Assembly (NCBI RefSeq): GCF_000218685.1
Contig: NW_006763296.1
Location: 1,044,715 to 1,108,714 of the forward strand
DNA: 64,000 nucleotides
From: Serpula lacrymans var. lacrymans S7.9
Lineage: Eukaryota; Basidiomycota; Agaricomycetes; Boletales; Serpulaceae
Reading direction: 5' to 3'
The position numbers and the translations under genes are program-made. Below are positions 12,221 through 22,342 of the stretch, piece after piece (positions within the stretch are counted from its first letter, which is position 1; each line of letters begins with the position of its first letter). Under the pieces are notes generated by a model, which saw nothing but the letters and a program-made list of their open reading frames with translations, did no database searches and had not been told where the DNA came from.

Positions 12221-13523
12221 ATGAGCGTTGGAAAGAGGATGACAACCGGTCTTTCGGTTCAAGCTGGGTATGACAAGCTCTGTTGCCTCCTGTGGTACAT
12301 ACATTTTCACTGATCGTTCTCTCTCTCGTTGCTGCAGACATGTTTTTGGCCATATACCAGGCATTCGCGTTGGCACGCACTGGGAATCTCGGTACGTTCC
12401 TCTGTTACTGTTGATCTGTATCACTGCTGATCACGGATCATCAGGCAGGCATGCAGTCTAGATCGTGTTCACGGTCCACTCATGGCTGGCATCCATGGCA
12501 CTAAAGATGAAGGCGCCTATTCGATAGCTCTATCTGGCTCATATTCTGACGATGAAGACAATGGTGAAACGTTGTAAGTAATGCCATACTTTGATTTGTA
12601 ATGACTTGTCATGTTCATTTTTATGTAGTATATACACGGGTGCAGGTTAGTCCGGCTCAATTTCGACCCACGTTCACTATTTCACAAGCTTGCCCAGGGG
12701 GACGTGCACGTTATGCCGAAGGAAAAGATGGGATGTTGAAGAGGGTGCGCCGAGTCCAGCTGGGTGCCGATGACTTCCCACAAACAGTTTGTCTTCTTTA
12801 GCTTCGTGTGGGACCTCAGGTGGAAGATCAGACTTGGGATGACTGGGGCAATCGCTCTCTCTTGGCAAGTAACCGGATGTTTCCTGTGGGCTATTGAGTC
12901 TGACTGTAATTTCTCTGGGATAGGTCTCTATGGAGACAAAGCTCCCGATAAGAGTTATCAGGAGCGCAAGGTTATCATCCATGTATGCTCCCACTGAAGG
13001 GTTCGTCGTTTTCTTGAAATGCATTAAGATGTGTACTTACTCGTCTTCCACCTCAGCATGTATCGGTATGATGGCTTATATATCGTCACGAGGGTTGGTG
13101 AAGGAAACTATCTTCGCAGACAAACTCTCTGCTAATCCCCTTTGCACAGGCCTGGCAAGAAAAAGGCAAAGAACATAAGCTTGTTTGCAGATATCAGTTC
13201 GAAGTATAGGTTCTGTCTACTTCATGGTGATTATCGTTGATTGGTCTGTTATTCAGAGACTTCCTGGACAACCTCCTTTGTTTGTCGCACGACGAGTATC
13301 ACCCCCCAAGCCTCTGCAAATGGTACCTATCGAGCGCATTCCCAGGAAGCGCTCGCTTCCTTTTGCAGGTAACGGAAGGGACGAAGAGCCAGCGACAAAG
13401 AAGAAAGCCTTTCCTGTGACTACTCCTGTGATCGCTTCAAATTCGAATTCCGGTGTAAATGTCAAGCCATTCAGTGTTTTGTCGACGCTCAAATTCACCA
13501 AAGTGAGGAGTGAAAGTAGCTGA
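12221..13523 (+). CDS. SRA-YDG domain protein (modified-cytosine reader)
   Basis: Ten short exons (12221-12267, 12338-12391, 12445-12573, 12629-12645, 12698-12744, 12820-12864, 12924-13000, 13057-13093, 13150-13203, 13257-13523) join in phase to 257 residues. The order of motifs is that of the SRA domain: FGHIPGIRVGTHWESR, GVH-like RVHGPLMAGIHG, GAYSIALSGSYSDD, IYTGAGG, DQTWDDWGN, METKLPIRVIR, YAPTEG, YRYDGLYIV and RLPGQPPL. SRA domains flip and bind methylated cytosine in hemimethylated or modified DNA. Here the domain is nearly the whole protein, with only a basic Ser/Pro/Lys-rich tail and no RING, PHD or SET partner. The intron after 12864 begins GCAAGT, a GC-AG intron forced by phase. Nuclear role is inferred from the family. 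A 12-nt shift in the exon 3 acceptor is also in frame. Confidence 0.87.
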
Positions 13524-13819
13524 GGTGTTCTCACCACAGAGGAAGAGTATGAAAACCCTAAAGCGTTGAGATGGATTTATTCAATGTATTTCTAGCCACG
13601 TATCACGCATCACTGTATATGCTATCTCGCTTTCAAAGTTACTGTATGTTTTATATCAAGTCAGTGTCACCACAGCCGTGGGAGAGTCTTACCGCAAGTA
13701 GCCGCGCCTTGCTCCCATACGTGAACTGCGAATCTCTTACTGCGACCATCATAGTAGTGCAACTTGCTTGAAAGCAATATCGTGAATACCGCCACTAGGT
13801 TTGGTGCAATAGCCCAACT

Positions 13820-15761
13820 ATGGGTCTCTTACTTTCGCTACCACTTGCTGGTCCTCTTGGGGCAATAGCTACATCATGTTTTGCAGGCGCTGCTTTCTGT
13901 TGTACATCCACAGCTGGTAAGTTTGCACCTCGCACTTCCGGTGTCCAAACTGACAATCATTTCGGAATGTTTTAGCTTCGATGTTCTTTAAATCCTGCAA
14001 CTGCAACTCCTCCATTGCGACAAGAGTTGGGTTTGCTGTGAGTTCTTGCTTTCTTGCTTTGAAACCCGAGGATGCTCCGCTTACATGACCCGCAGATTAT
14101 ATTCTTGCTCAACTCATTGTTGGCCTGGCTCATGAAGACGCCATTCGCTATAAGACAAATCGAACATTGGAGCTATGATTATATAAAGATGGATTGCGAC
14201 GACGGCAAATGTTATGGAGTTCTGGCGGTATGTGGTGAACGCAACGGGTATTGGGACTCGCTCACGATATCCCATCTTCCAGGTTCATCGTATCTGCTTT
14301 GCACTATCTCTTCTTCACGCGCTACTTAGTCTCTCTCTTATCGGTGTCCAGGATACGCGTGACAAGCGGGCCGCCATTCAGAATGGGTGAGTAGGCTATT
14401 CTGCGACCGTAATATTCACCTTAATCCGCTATAGATGGTGGGGTCCGAAAGTGCTCTTGTGGATAATACTCGTGGTCGTCTCGTTTTTCATTCCCAATGG
14501 CTTCTTCATCTTTTGGGGAAACTACGTCTCCCTCATAGGCGCAACGATTTTCATCCTCCTTGGGTTAGTCTTACTGGTCGATTTCGCACACTCATGGTCG
14601 GAGACCTGTCTCGATAACTGGGAGAGGTCTAACTCAAATATATGGCAATGGATTCTTATCGGTTCCACCGCTGGAATGTACATAACAACGATCGCGCTAA
14701 CCGGTGTACTGTATGCCTTCTTCGCAGGCTCAGGCTGCACTCTCAATCGCTTCTTCATCTCGTTCAACCTTGCCCTTTGCGTCATCATTACCATCATGTG
14801 TATTCACCCTCTCGTTCAAGAACATAACCCCCGCTCTGGTCTCGCACAATCTGGTATGGTGGCTGCATACTGCACGTACCTCATCGTTTCTGCAATCAGT
14901 AACCACGACCACGAGTCGTGCAATCCATGGAATAGGAATGGGGGTCCCTCGTCTGGCACACGTACGACTACTGTGGCTCTGGGTGCCGTATTCACGTTCT
15001 TGGCTATCGCGTACTCTACAAGCAGGGCCGCGACGCAGAGTCGTGCATTAGTCGGGAGAGGCAAGAAGGGTGGAGCAGTCCAGCTCCCTATTGACGATAG
15101 TCCTCATGCCGAGATGGAAGTCGTAAGTACACAGCCTGGCAGGATCGAGTCACCTAGATATCAAGCATTGTTAGCTGCTGTCGAAGCTGGGTACGTGGTG
15201 ATAGCTTTTCATTGCACTGAGCGTACAGGTTCTAAATGATGTCCGGTCCTTAGAGCCATTCCTGCCTCTGCTTTGTATGAAGAAGACGAGGACGACGAGG
15301 ATGAGGAAGACTTGGGTGAGACTCGGGATGATGAACGTACTGGGACCCGCTACAACGTAAGTAGTACTGCCGCCATGTTTTGAGCTCCATGGTCTCATCT
15401 TGATTTATTCTTCAGTACTCCTGGTTCCATATTATCTTCGCAATTGGTGCTATGTATGTCGCCATGCTTTTGACAGATTGGTAGGTCGCCTCTGTACATG
15501 TCTGCTTCAACCCATTAACGACCGACATGCGACAGGAATGTTGTCTCTACAGAGCAAGGAGAATCAGAGGAGATCGTATACATCGGTAGGTCTGAGACGG
15601 CGATGTGGATGAGAGTCGTTTCCAGCTGGGTTTGCATGATCTTGTACATGTGGAGCTTGCTTGCCCCTGTGCTTATGCCTGATCGGTGAGTAGAATCGTC
15701 GTGCGTCTTTTGAAACCACGTCCCTAACTAGAGTTGCATTGGTAGCTTCGGTGACCTGTGA
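13820..15761 (+). CDS. Serinc/TMS1 family membrane protein
   Basis: Nine exons (13820-13916, 13976-14037, 14096-14227, 14283-14386, 14435-15190, 15254-15356, 15416-15480, 15536-15685, 15746-15761) join in phase to 494 residues. The protein starts with a small hydrophobic segment and a CCTSTA-like stretch followed by CNCNSS. About ten membrane helices follow, and family signatures such as WWGPKVLLW, NFD-like FAHSWSETCLDNWE and C-terminal SWFHIIFAIGAMYVAMLLTDW are visible. An acidic loop of Glu/Asp codons lies at 15275-15315. Serinc proteins span Golgi, endosomal or plasma membranes. They were named for serine incorporation into phosphatidylserine and sphingolipids, though later work disputes that activity and shows lipid scrambling. 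The last exon is only 16 nt. Confidence 0.93.
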
Positions 15762-16111
15762 TTCTTGTGATTGCATCCTGGAGATATGACCTCCGAAGGA
15801 CGATGTCTTAGATTTGTTATGTTCAACTTGAATATTGATTGGAGCTATTATGTAACGTATAATGTGATGTTTTGTGCATATATTTGTTCTTCTTTTGTAA
15901 GATCGACGTACCAACGCCCTGTACGATGCTCAAGTCTATAACGCTCTGCGCGTTGGTACATTCTGCACAAAGAGCTTAAGAGTCACATCGGCACAATACG
16001 AAGAAATCTGTGCGTTGTCCACTCCTTACGTGCGGCGTAAATATGTCATATTTATCGTGCAGGGAGTGTATATATTTATTTTTCGAGAGTAAGGAGACTT
16101 CATTGGCATGA
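15762..16111. other. intergenic between convergent 3' ends
   Basis: This 350-nt AT-rich spacer separates the 3' end of the Serinc gene (+) from that of the RAD51D-like gene (-). The minus frame running through 15976 is the read-through of the last RAD51D intron, not a separate gene. Confidence 0.6.
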
Positions 16112-17424
16112 TTATTCGTGCGGGTACAAAACTCCTTGATGGATTTCGAATGCACACTGGGTTCCCGATTTCTACAAAACTCGATTGTAGTCCCGCTCAT
16201 GCGATTGTTCATAAAACTTACAGTCATCTTCGACCTCAGGACTTCTGCAACATATACTGGGGATTGTTCAGAATTGCCACTTGGCGCAGGACTGCCTTCT
16301 TGTTTGGCCAGCCAGAGTGTGCAGTCCGTCATATAAGTCAATGACGGACCAAGGGCAGGTTTCCTAACGTTCGAATCCTGTGCAGAAAGGGGGTTGTAAG
16401 GTGCAAACGCCGATGTATTGTTGATGACCTTTCAACGGAAGAGTGATTTAACGTCGGTGATGGGTAATTGAGTTGGCAAGAACTCACTAGGACGGTTAAC
16501 GATTGCGTTTGGGCGAGGTCTCGAAGCTGACGCATAAATGATTCCATTACCGCGTGACCATGGGATGAGACAGCGTTAAGCATGGGGCCAATAAGAGATG
16601 TGATGGAATCGATCACTATACAGCGGATCCTCGGTGGAGAGTGATCCTTCTGTGGTGTGTTGAAAACAATATATTCAAAGAAAAACAGCTGCGGCATTTA
16701 GCTTACGTTCAAAGTGACGCGAAGTGCCTCGAGGGCAGCATGGACAGCATTTACATCGAAAAGAAACGACACCTGGAGCCGTTCAAGGACTGTCTCGATA
16801 CCCTTGAAATAAATAAATAAAGTCCACACTGTTAATTACTACAACGTCATAGACTATGGTTGGAAACTACCTCTCCGCGATAAAACTTGAGCTTCATGGC
16901 CGTCCTCTGTGCGGAAAAATCAGCCGTTGTATCGATCCAAAGTGCCCTGGAATTTGGGTGCAAGGCGAGATGGCGAAGGACTATGTGAAGAGATAGAACC
17001 TTGGACGTTAACTCAGCAAGTTGACGTGAATACGCGAGTGGTATAGGGAACGACGTACCGTTTTCCCTGAGCCTCTGTTTCCGGTAATTTCATAGACGCG
17101 TGAAGGCTCGAAACTGTTGACGAGCTGATCTAGCTCGTGTATACCGGTTGCGAACGTATCGCTGTCGACGTTATTGGTGGAACTTTCCAATTCTTTTGCT
17201 AGCATGTCGTCTGCCCGAATGCCAGGTGCAGAGGCTTTTTCTGCGACTGTTTCGATATATTTCTTGAGGTCAGCTAGTGAGACGACGTTGAGAGGTAGTT
17301 TTGATAGAATATCAATGGGTGACCCGGAGAATAAGAGATCTGCATCTGTTCTAATGCCACATGAAACCAAAGCATCAACGAAAGCTGCAGGAAGTGTGTT
17401 GGGCACTAGAGACCGTAAACGCAT
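16112..17424 (-). CDS. RAD51D: RAD51 paralog, RAD51D type
   Basis: Six exons (17059-17424, 16871-16999, 16707-16802, 16488-16649, 16222-16377, 16112-16171), nearly all phase 0, give 322 residues, close to the 328 of human RAD51D. The N-terminus is a helix-hairpin-helix-like segment. The Walker A motif GNRGSGKT is at 115-122 and spans the exon 1 border, and Walker B is IRCIVID at about 205-211. After it come NVRKPALGP and YMTDCTLWLA, the conserved C-terminal core of RAD51 paralogs, and a last exon ending CAFEIHQGVLYPHE. RAD51D helps load and stabilise RAD51 on single-stranded DNA in homologous recombination. RAD57 or XRCC2 are less likely given the N-terminal domain and length. The last intron (16172-16221) has no in-frame stop, so an unspliced transcript would add a long spurious tail. 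Confidence 0.82.
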
Positions 17425-17686
17425 TTCAGAACCACGTCAAGCCTGTGCAGGGATATTTTATCGCGACTAAGATGCTAGTTGATTCTCGGATATAGTATAC
17501 GATGGTGGTAGGAGAGGCTAGCTATTGACACTACATCAAAGCTGGACGGGCTTTGCAGTCATTTTCTGATACGATGATGGTTATAGCAAAGAGGGGCATA
17601 TTACGAGCCGCTTCGAGTTGTGTGTTTATTTGTGGCTGAAGCTGATTTTCATTGAAGGACTCCGCAATTCACAACGTTGCGGACGG

Positions 17687-18289
17687 ATGTCTACAAATTC
17701 CAAAACACCTGTTCGCGAGGATGCAATCTTGCCTATGAAAAACGATGCCATGCAACTAATTCTCCAAGGTGTCAAGAACTACGAATTTCGCAGCTACCTC
17801 ATCGCACACACAGTCCACCGCGTCTGGTTCTACCTCAACGCACCGCTCTCGCACCTAGCGTACATATGCGAGATTGACCCTGCGCGGACGCGCAAGGGTG
17901 GAGATCCACCGCTGCCAGAAGACGGGGTAGGAAATAAAGAGTTCAATGAGGGAAGTGCAGACTGGGCACGCATTGGATACGCGTATCGCATACGCAGTTT
18001 GTATAAGCTACGCCATCCTATACACCTGCGAGATCTCAAGGCACGATACGGGCTCAAAGGAGCACCACGGAGTCTAGTATATGCGCCTCCCAAGATTTTG
18101 GCCGACGTTGCTTGGAATGACCAAGAGCGTATTATTCCTGGATCAGCTGGGACATCCCTGGACTCGTATTGGCATCCTAAAGCTGGTGTTCCAAAGCCAA
18201 TCAAATCGAACTCTTCAGATTTAAAGCGAAAACGACGTTATTCAACTGAAAGTATAGATTTGAAGCAGAGGAATAAGCAGGTGGGTTAG
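17687..18289 (+). CDS. ASCH/PUA-like domain protein
   Basis: This frame encodes about 200 residues from the ATG at 17687 (a longer frame starts at 17618). The segment ILPMKNDAMQLILQGVKNYE followed by EFRSYL, then VHRVWFYLNAP and YICEIDPA, has the layout of the ASCH fold of the PUA-like superfamily: a Lys-Asn/Pro start, a GxKxxEFR turn, and a WFY strand followed by a hydrophobic strand. ASCH and related EVE/YTH domains bind RNA or modified bases; no substrate can be named here. The C-terminus is basic (KRKRR), possibly a nuclear signal. Alternatively a last intron starts at 18281 (GTGGGT) and ends at 18338, adding Arg-Thr and stopping at 18347. No partner gene is evident. Confidence 0.65.
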   Translation: MSTNSKTPVREDAILPMKNDAMQLILQGVKNYEFRSYLIAHTVHRVWFYLNAPLSHLAYICEIDPARTRKGGDPPLPEDGVGNKEFNEGSADWARIGYAYRIRSLYKLRHPIHLRDLKARYGLKGAPRSLVYAPPKILADVAWNDQERIIPGSAGTSLDSYWHPKAGVPKPIKSNSSDLKRKRRYSTESIDLKQRNKQVG

Positions 18290-18715
18290 TTTCTCGATAC
18301 TGTACTTTTCGATTTATTCACTGAACTTGGTCTTTCAGCGTACCTGATTTTGGTCTGTATCAAGGGGTGAAATTCTACATCTTAAAGCTCGCACAGAAGA
18401 GCTCAATATGTCATACATGTTATAAACTGTGAAACTACAATACATATCACAGACCTGAACGCATCGTCGACATGGTGGTTTTGATCGTCCTCCTGGGCGG
18501 CACCGTCCAGTTAACGATGATCGATGGCACGGACACCACTGGTATTCTGCTAGTATTCCACCGCCACCTTATGACGTTCGAGTTCGATGACGATCAAGTG
18601 TTCGAAATGCATTCCTCTGTCTGCCCCGTCCTATAAGTAGGGAATACAAGTCATCTGTTCACGTACGCTCTCCTCCCATTCACTCCCTCGTAACGCAAGA
18701 TCACGAACCCCTATT
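18290..18715. other. intergenic, promoter of the caleosin gene
   Basis: This 425-nt spacer lies upstream of the caleosin gene. It holds a TATA-like CTATAAGTA near 18631-18639, about 80 nt before the ATG at 18716. No gene is seen. Confidence 0.5.
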
Positions 18716-19592
18716 ATGCCTAACGATGCTATTGGACCCCCTGGACTCGTTACTACCGCAGTGCGGGCACCTGTCACCAAAGAGCGTGAATACTGCATCG
18801 ATACCGACAAAGCTATCGAGAGACCGTACGTCGGGAGGGCTACGTATGCGCCCAGCGTTGATCAGCCCAATGGCTCGCAAGCCCACTCGAAAAAGCACCA
18901 AGAATATGTGCGTATTCAAATTAAATTTTTGAAAATGTGCACTTATTTCTGGCTCTATGCCCCATGTCTAGACCGTTATGCAGCAACATATATTGTTCTG
19001 GGATAGAGATGCCGATGGCGAGATTTGGCCCCTGGACACATACAGAGGATTCCGCGACTTGGGATTCAACATGCTTTTCTCCTTTCTCACAATCTTCATC
19101 GTCAATCTAAGCTTTACGCTCCCGACCAGCTTGGAGAGGTCGTTTTTTCCGGATCCTTTCTTCCGCGTCTTTATTCCGCACATCCATAAGGGCAAGCATG
19201 GATCCGACACTGGGATTTACGATAACGAAGGGCGGTTCGTACCGTCACGCTTTGAAGATTTGTTCGCCAGGTATGCGAAGCGCTCGAAGGAGAATCCGGA
19301 CGTGCTTGCCAATTCGTTGTCCCTCTTAGAAGTCTTTGAACTGATGAAGGGTCAACGCTGCGCTGTCGACCCGTTTGGTTGGTCTGCTGCTATGTTTGAG
19401 TGGGTCACTGCGTGGTTGCTGTTGCAGCAGGGTGGGAGAGTGGACAAGGAGGATCTGAGGAGGTTGTACGATGGATCTATCTTCTTTGAGATTAGCGAGG
19501 CGAGGCAATCGAAGGAGGGATGGAACAAGGGGTGGGGAATGGGTGGGGATGGGTTCATAGGGGGTGAGAGGGTATTGCCGTTTGGTTTATAG
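18716..19592 (+). CDS. caleosin (lipid-droplet Ca2+-binding peroxygenase)
   Basis: Two exons (18716-18907, 18972-19592) give 270 residues. The single EF-hand DRDADGEIWPLD lies at about 75-86, directly after VMQQHILFW, which holds the first heme-liganding His. A central hydrophobic stretch (about 95-115) with Pro-rich continuation is the membrane or oil-body anchor with its proline-knot-like region. It is followed by FIPHIHKGKHGSDTG, which has the second conserved His. The C-terminal half has the family's phosphorylatable and DPFGW motifs. Caleosins bind lipid droplets or ER, bind Ca2+, and many act as heme peroxygenases on fatty-acid hydroperoxides. Length and all hallmark residues are intact. 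A TATA-like box lies upstream. Confidence 0.93.
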
Positions 19593-19924
19593 ATTAATAG
19601 TTGGTGTATGGATCGTTGTACGCCCTTCTGCCAGTAATGTAAAGATACTTTTAAGATAATATAAATGATTATTGTCGTCCATTGCGTTGCCAGCAAACTA
19701 GATCGACTACTCTCCTGTAACTGCATGTTTGTAGAGCTGTTGGCTGAAATGAACTTGTTGCCCCATTCGAATACTCCTTCAAGGAATCACGGTTCTATGG
19801 ACCTACACCTTCGAAAATTCATTTCCGTTATCTCAAGCTCCATATGTCCTGGTGACATTGACCTGATTATTTTAAGGGTCCTTGGTTTCTGCAAGAAAAT
19901 GTAACAGTACGTCTTTTCCCTCAG
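19593..19924. other. intergenic, 3' flank of caleosin
   Basis: This 330-nt stretch follows the caleosin stop codon. It could hold 5' exons of the decayed gene that begins near 19925, but I could not find a convincing donor and frame. Confidence 0.4.
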
Positions 19925-20379
19925 CGATGCGTCTGCTATTTCACCTGTCGTCCAGGATCCTTTCCGAGTCAGCGGGGTTGACGGCACGCTTGACGGGAGA
20001 GCGGAAGGAGTAGCGGATTGTTAGCTCCGAAGTCCGAGCCATCGATTGTCATTTCGGCGAAAAGTGGCAGATCCCGCCCGTTTTCCTCAGTTTTGATTCC
20101 GGACCCTTCCACTGGCACCCTCCTCAACCGCTCTCCGTCAACGCATCCCCACGTCTTGTCCCCAGTCTTTCACGCCAGCCGTTCGCGTGGGCGTATGGGC
20201 TGCCGGATGGCCAGTGGGGGTGGATCGCCGTGATGACGGGCGATCTGCGAAGGGGGAGGAGGGTTGAGTAGGAGGACTGGTGCGGGGCACTGTCGCGAGA
20301 TGTTATCGATGTCGCGACGACAGACCCAGTGTTTCTGTCCTGGATCGAATTTTATTCTGCAGCTGTGGGAAGGCAGTAG
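19925..20379 (+). pseudogene. decayed gene remnant, protein-like frame broken by a frameshift and a stop
   Basis: A stretch with protein-like composition runs here without an intact ORF. After an acceptor-like CCCTCAG at 19924 one frame reads SDASAISPVVQDPFRV and on to about 20010. From 20014 the reading continues one frame over with a Trp/Phe-rich sequence (SFDSGPFHWHPP, FAWAYGLPDGQWGWIAVM). A TAG at 20269 interrupts it, and the same frame then continues with DWCGALSRDVIDVATTDPVF to a stop at 20377-20379. Removing one base near 20014 would join the first two parts. I do not recognise the family. Interpretation as a pseudogene is inference: sequencing error or unusual splicing (the 12 nt around the stop are too short for an intron) are alternatives. 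Confidence 0.5.
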
Positions 20380-21193
20380 ATGTGCGTTCCATATCTTATA
20401 TCTTTTGTCAGCTGGTTTCTTGTCTATATCAATATGTCCCCATGGCGGACGTGTGGGGTTCAATCTGGTGAGTTCTTGTTCTGTCGACGAGAACCGTCAG
20501 CTTAAGTGGTTTATTCACAGCAGAGCGTATGCGCATACAGTCATATACGTCAGTATTGCTATTATGAACATAAAACATATGACTCGAGACGTACGTTTGA
20601 ATATATATGTGAAAATGACTCACGCTGTTTTCATACAACCCCCATCGCTGGGTTATTATGGATCTGCAAATCCTCATGAAAGCCACGTCTGGCATGTTCT
20701 GCATCCTATACACCAAAGAGTTTTGATCACATGGAACTTCCCTTCAAAACGCAAGCATAGAGACAAGACCAGCAAGTATCGCGAATCAATACAACTACTG
20801 TACACAATAGTACCAATGATGATGCACGCACTGTGCAAATAGTCTATAGGTATTGGGGACGGGAAACTAAAGTAACGCGCATGATAAGGTAGGACGGCAT
20901 AGGTAAGTCTAATCGCTGGTACGAGTTCCAGCGAAGGCTATATACAGGTACAACAAGTTAATGCGGTAACCAAGGCAGACAAGATAATCATACGTGGCGT
21001 TGAAGACCATAGGAGAAGATTTCGAGTAGGAACCGGTACGTGTGGGAAAAGGCCAATGAAACCATCGGTAAATAGAACAAGGTGTGTCATCCTTGAAGCA
21101 GGTGTATGATGAAAAAGTTAACTAAAACGCGTTATTAGCTGTCTTGTTGAACGACTTGGAATGGATAACACCTACATTCCACAAACATGAAAA
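20380..21193. other. intergenic
   Basis: This spacer is AT-rich and lies between the decayed gene (+) and the 3' end of MAF1 (-). A 192-codon + frame (20264-20842) covers much of it, but it overlaps the decayed gene in another frame and has no recognisable motif. Confidence 0.45.
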
Positions 21194-22342
21194 CTATACG
21201 GTCAGGCCCATTGCTCTTGCGCCTGCACCAATATCTCCTTCCCAACCAAAGAACCGTTCTTTGTTCAATCCCTCAATCTTATCATCGCCAGCACCAATGT
21301 ACATTTCCTCATCCACATCGCTGTCTGCCCATGACCGATTCGCGCCCTTGGTATGCGCCCATACGGAAATGAACAAAATTCGCTTTAGTTTCCGATTCAA
21401 AAAGAACCAGTGCGAAGACCATAGGAGAGCGCCACCACGGCGCTTCATTCGTATGTGGGGGTAGGACGGCAGCGCATATATGTTATTGCTCGTGGCTTTA
21501 GGGGGCGAGTCGCTCTGACTTCGACTGCTTGCACTGTCAGCCGTGCTACTGCGAAAGGGTATACGATGGGTCTGGGAGCGATACGGATGGTCATCTACAT
21601 CATAGTCGTCGAAGTCAAAGGTTGCCCCGTCGTCGCCATCGTCACTCGAGTATTCATCCCCGATACTCACGACGTCATCCTCGTCATCCGAGAAGTCGTT
21701 CGCGTGCGGGTCAGAGTCGATGTCGGGTGCATATGAAAAGACTTCGCAGTCAGTGAGACCGATGACGTCGTCAAGAATGCGATAGAGCGTGGGGTGGGTG
21801 CCTGACACTATTTGGGGTGGAGCGTAAGGGCTGGCTATCGTGCTGTTCATGGGCGATGAGGAGGTGGGAACAGATGAAGGGAAGAAATTGGGAGACGTGG
21901 GTGGATACGATGAATATGTCCTGGGAGCGCGCATACCTGCGCGATGGGGTGAGAGTAATGTGGTGCTGAGACTATTCAGAACGCTGGCTCCACTTTCCTC
22001 CTTGTTGAAGTGCGCAGGCCTCACGTCCGAGAACTCATAGTCAGGGAACGCGATGTTGAGGGTGGCTATGAGGAGGTAGAGAGTCTTTCTGCTGGCGTGT
22101 TTGTCGATGGGGCCAAAGGGGGTGACATCAACCTCGCGGTCGATAGCGAGCCACGAGGGCAGAGGCGGTGAGTTTGAGAGCTCGTCTGTGTATGCTGTTT
22201 CGAGAGACTTGAAGAGTTTCTTGTCGCGCTTGATGTTCTTGCAGCTGTATGCTTCGAGGCGGGTGTGTACTGAACACTCAGGGCCTTCGTGGGTGAGGGC
22301 CTGTGCAAGGCGGGATAGTTCAGGAAATTCGATATATTTCAT
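21194..22342 (-). CDS. MAF1: MAF1, repressor of RNA polymerase III
   Basis: A single exon of 382 residues. It begins MKYIEFPELSRLAQAL and has VHTRLEAYSCK. The conserved blocks of the Maf1 fold follow: TPFGPIDKHASRKTL, YLLIATLNIAFPDYEFSDVR, VFSYAPDIDSDPHAND and, near the C-terminus, FFLNRKLKRILFIS. A Ser/Pro-rich insert (about 120-185) and a very acidic Asp-rich tract (about 225-255) separate the blocks and probably carry the phosphorylation sites that control nuclear import. Maf1 binds Pol III under starvation or stress and blocks tRNA and 5S transcription, downstream of TORC1 and PKA. The gene is unusual in this window for having no intron. Identification is firm. Confidence 0.93.
   Translation of the reverse strand: MKYIEFPELSRLAQALTHEGPECSVHTRLEAYSCKNIKRDKKLFKSLETAYTDELSNSPPLPSWLAIDREVDVTPFGPIDKHASRKTLYLLIATLNIAFPDYEFSDVRPAHFNKEESGASVLNSLSTTLLSPHRAGMRAPRTYSSYPPTSPNFFPSSVPTSSSPMNSTIASPYAPPQIVSGTHPTLYRILDDVIGLTDCEVFSYAPDIDSDPHANDFSDDEDDVVSIGDEYSSDDGDDGATFDFDDYDVDDHPYRSQTHRIPFRSSTADSASSRSQSDSPPKATSNNIYALPSYPHIRMKRRGGALLWSSHWFFLNRKLKRILFISVWAHTKGANRSWADSDVDEEMYIGAGDDKIEGLNKERFFGWEGDIGAGARAMGLTV

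Noticed and set aside
15976..16341. Long C-terminal extension of the RAD51D-like protein
   Set aside because: It comes from reading through a canonical 50-nt intron; splicing gives the conserved paralog C-terminus and a normal length.
16360..16380. GTTCGAATCC resembling a tRNA T-arm
   Set aside because: It lies at an intron-exon border of the RAD51D-like gene and no cloverleaf can be drawn around it.
16338..16697. Apparent 18-nt intron in the RAD51D-like gene (16689-16706)
   Set aside because: Too short to splice. A normal 57-nt intron (16650-16706) gives the Walker B motif in phase.
20264..20842. 192-codon + frame
   Set aside because: It overlaps the decayed gene in another frame, has no recognisable motif and runs through AT-rich sequence; length alone is not convincing.
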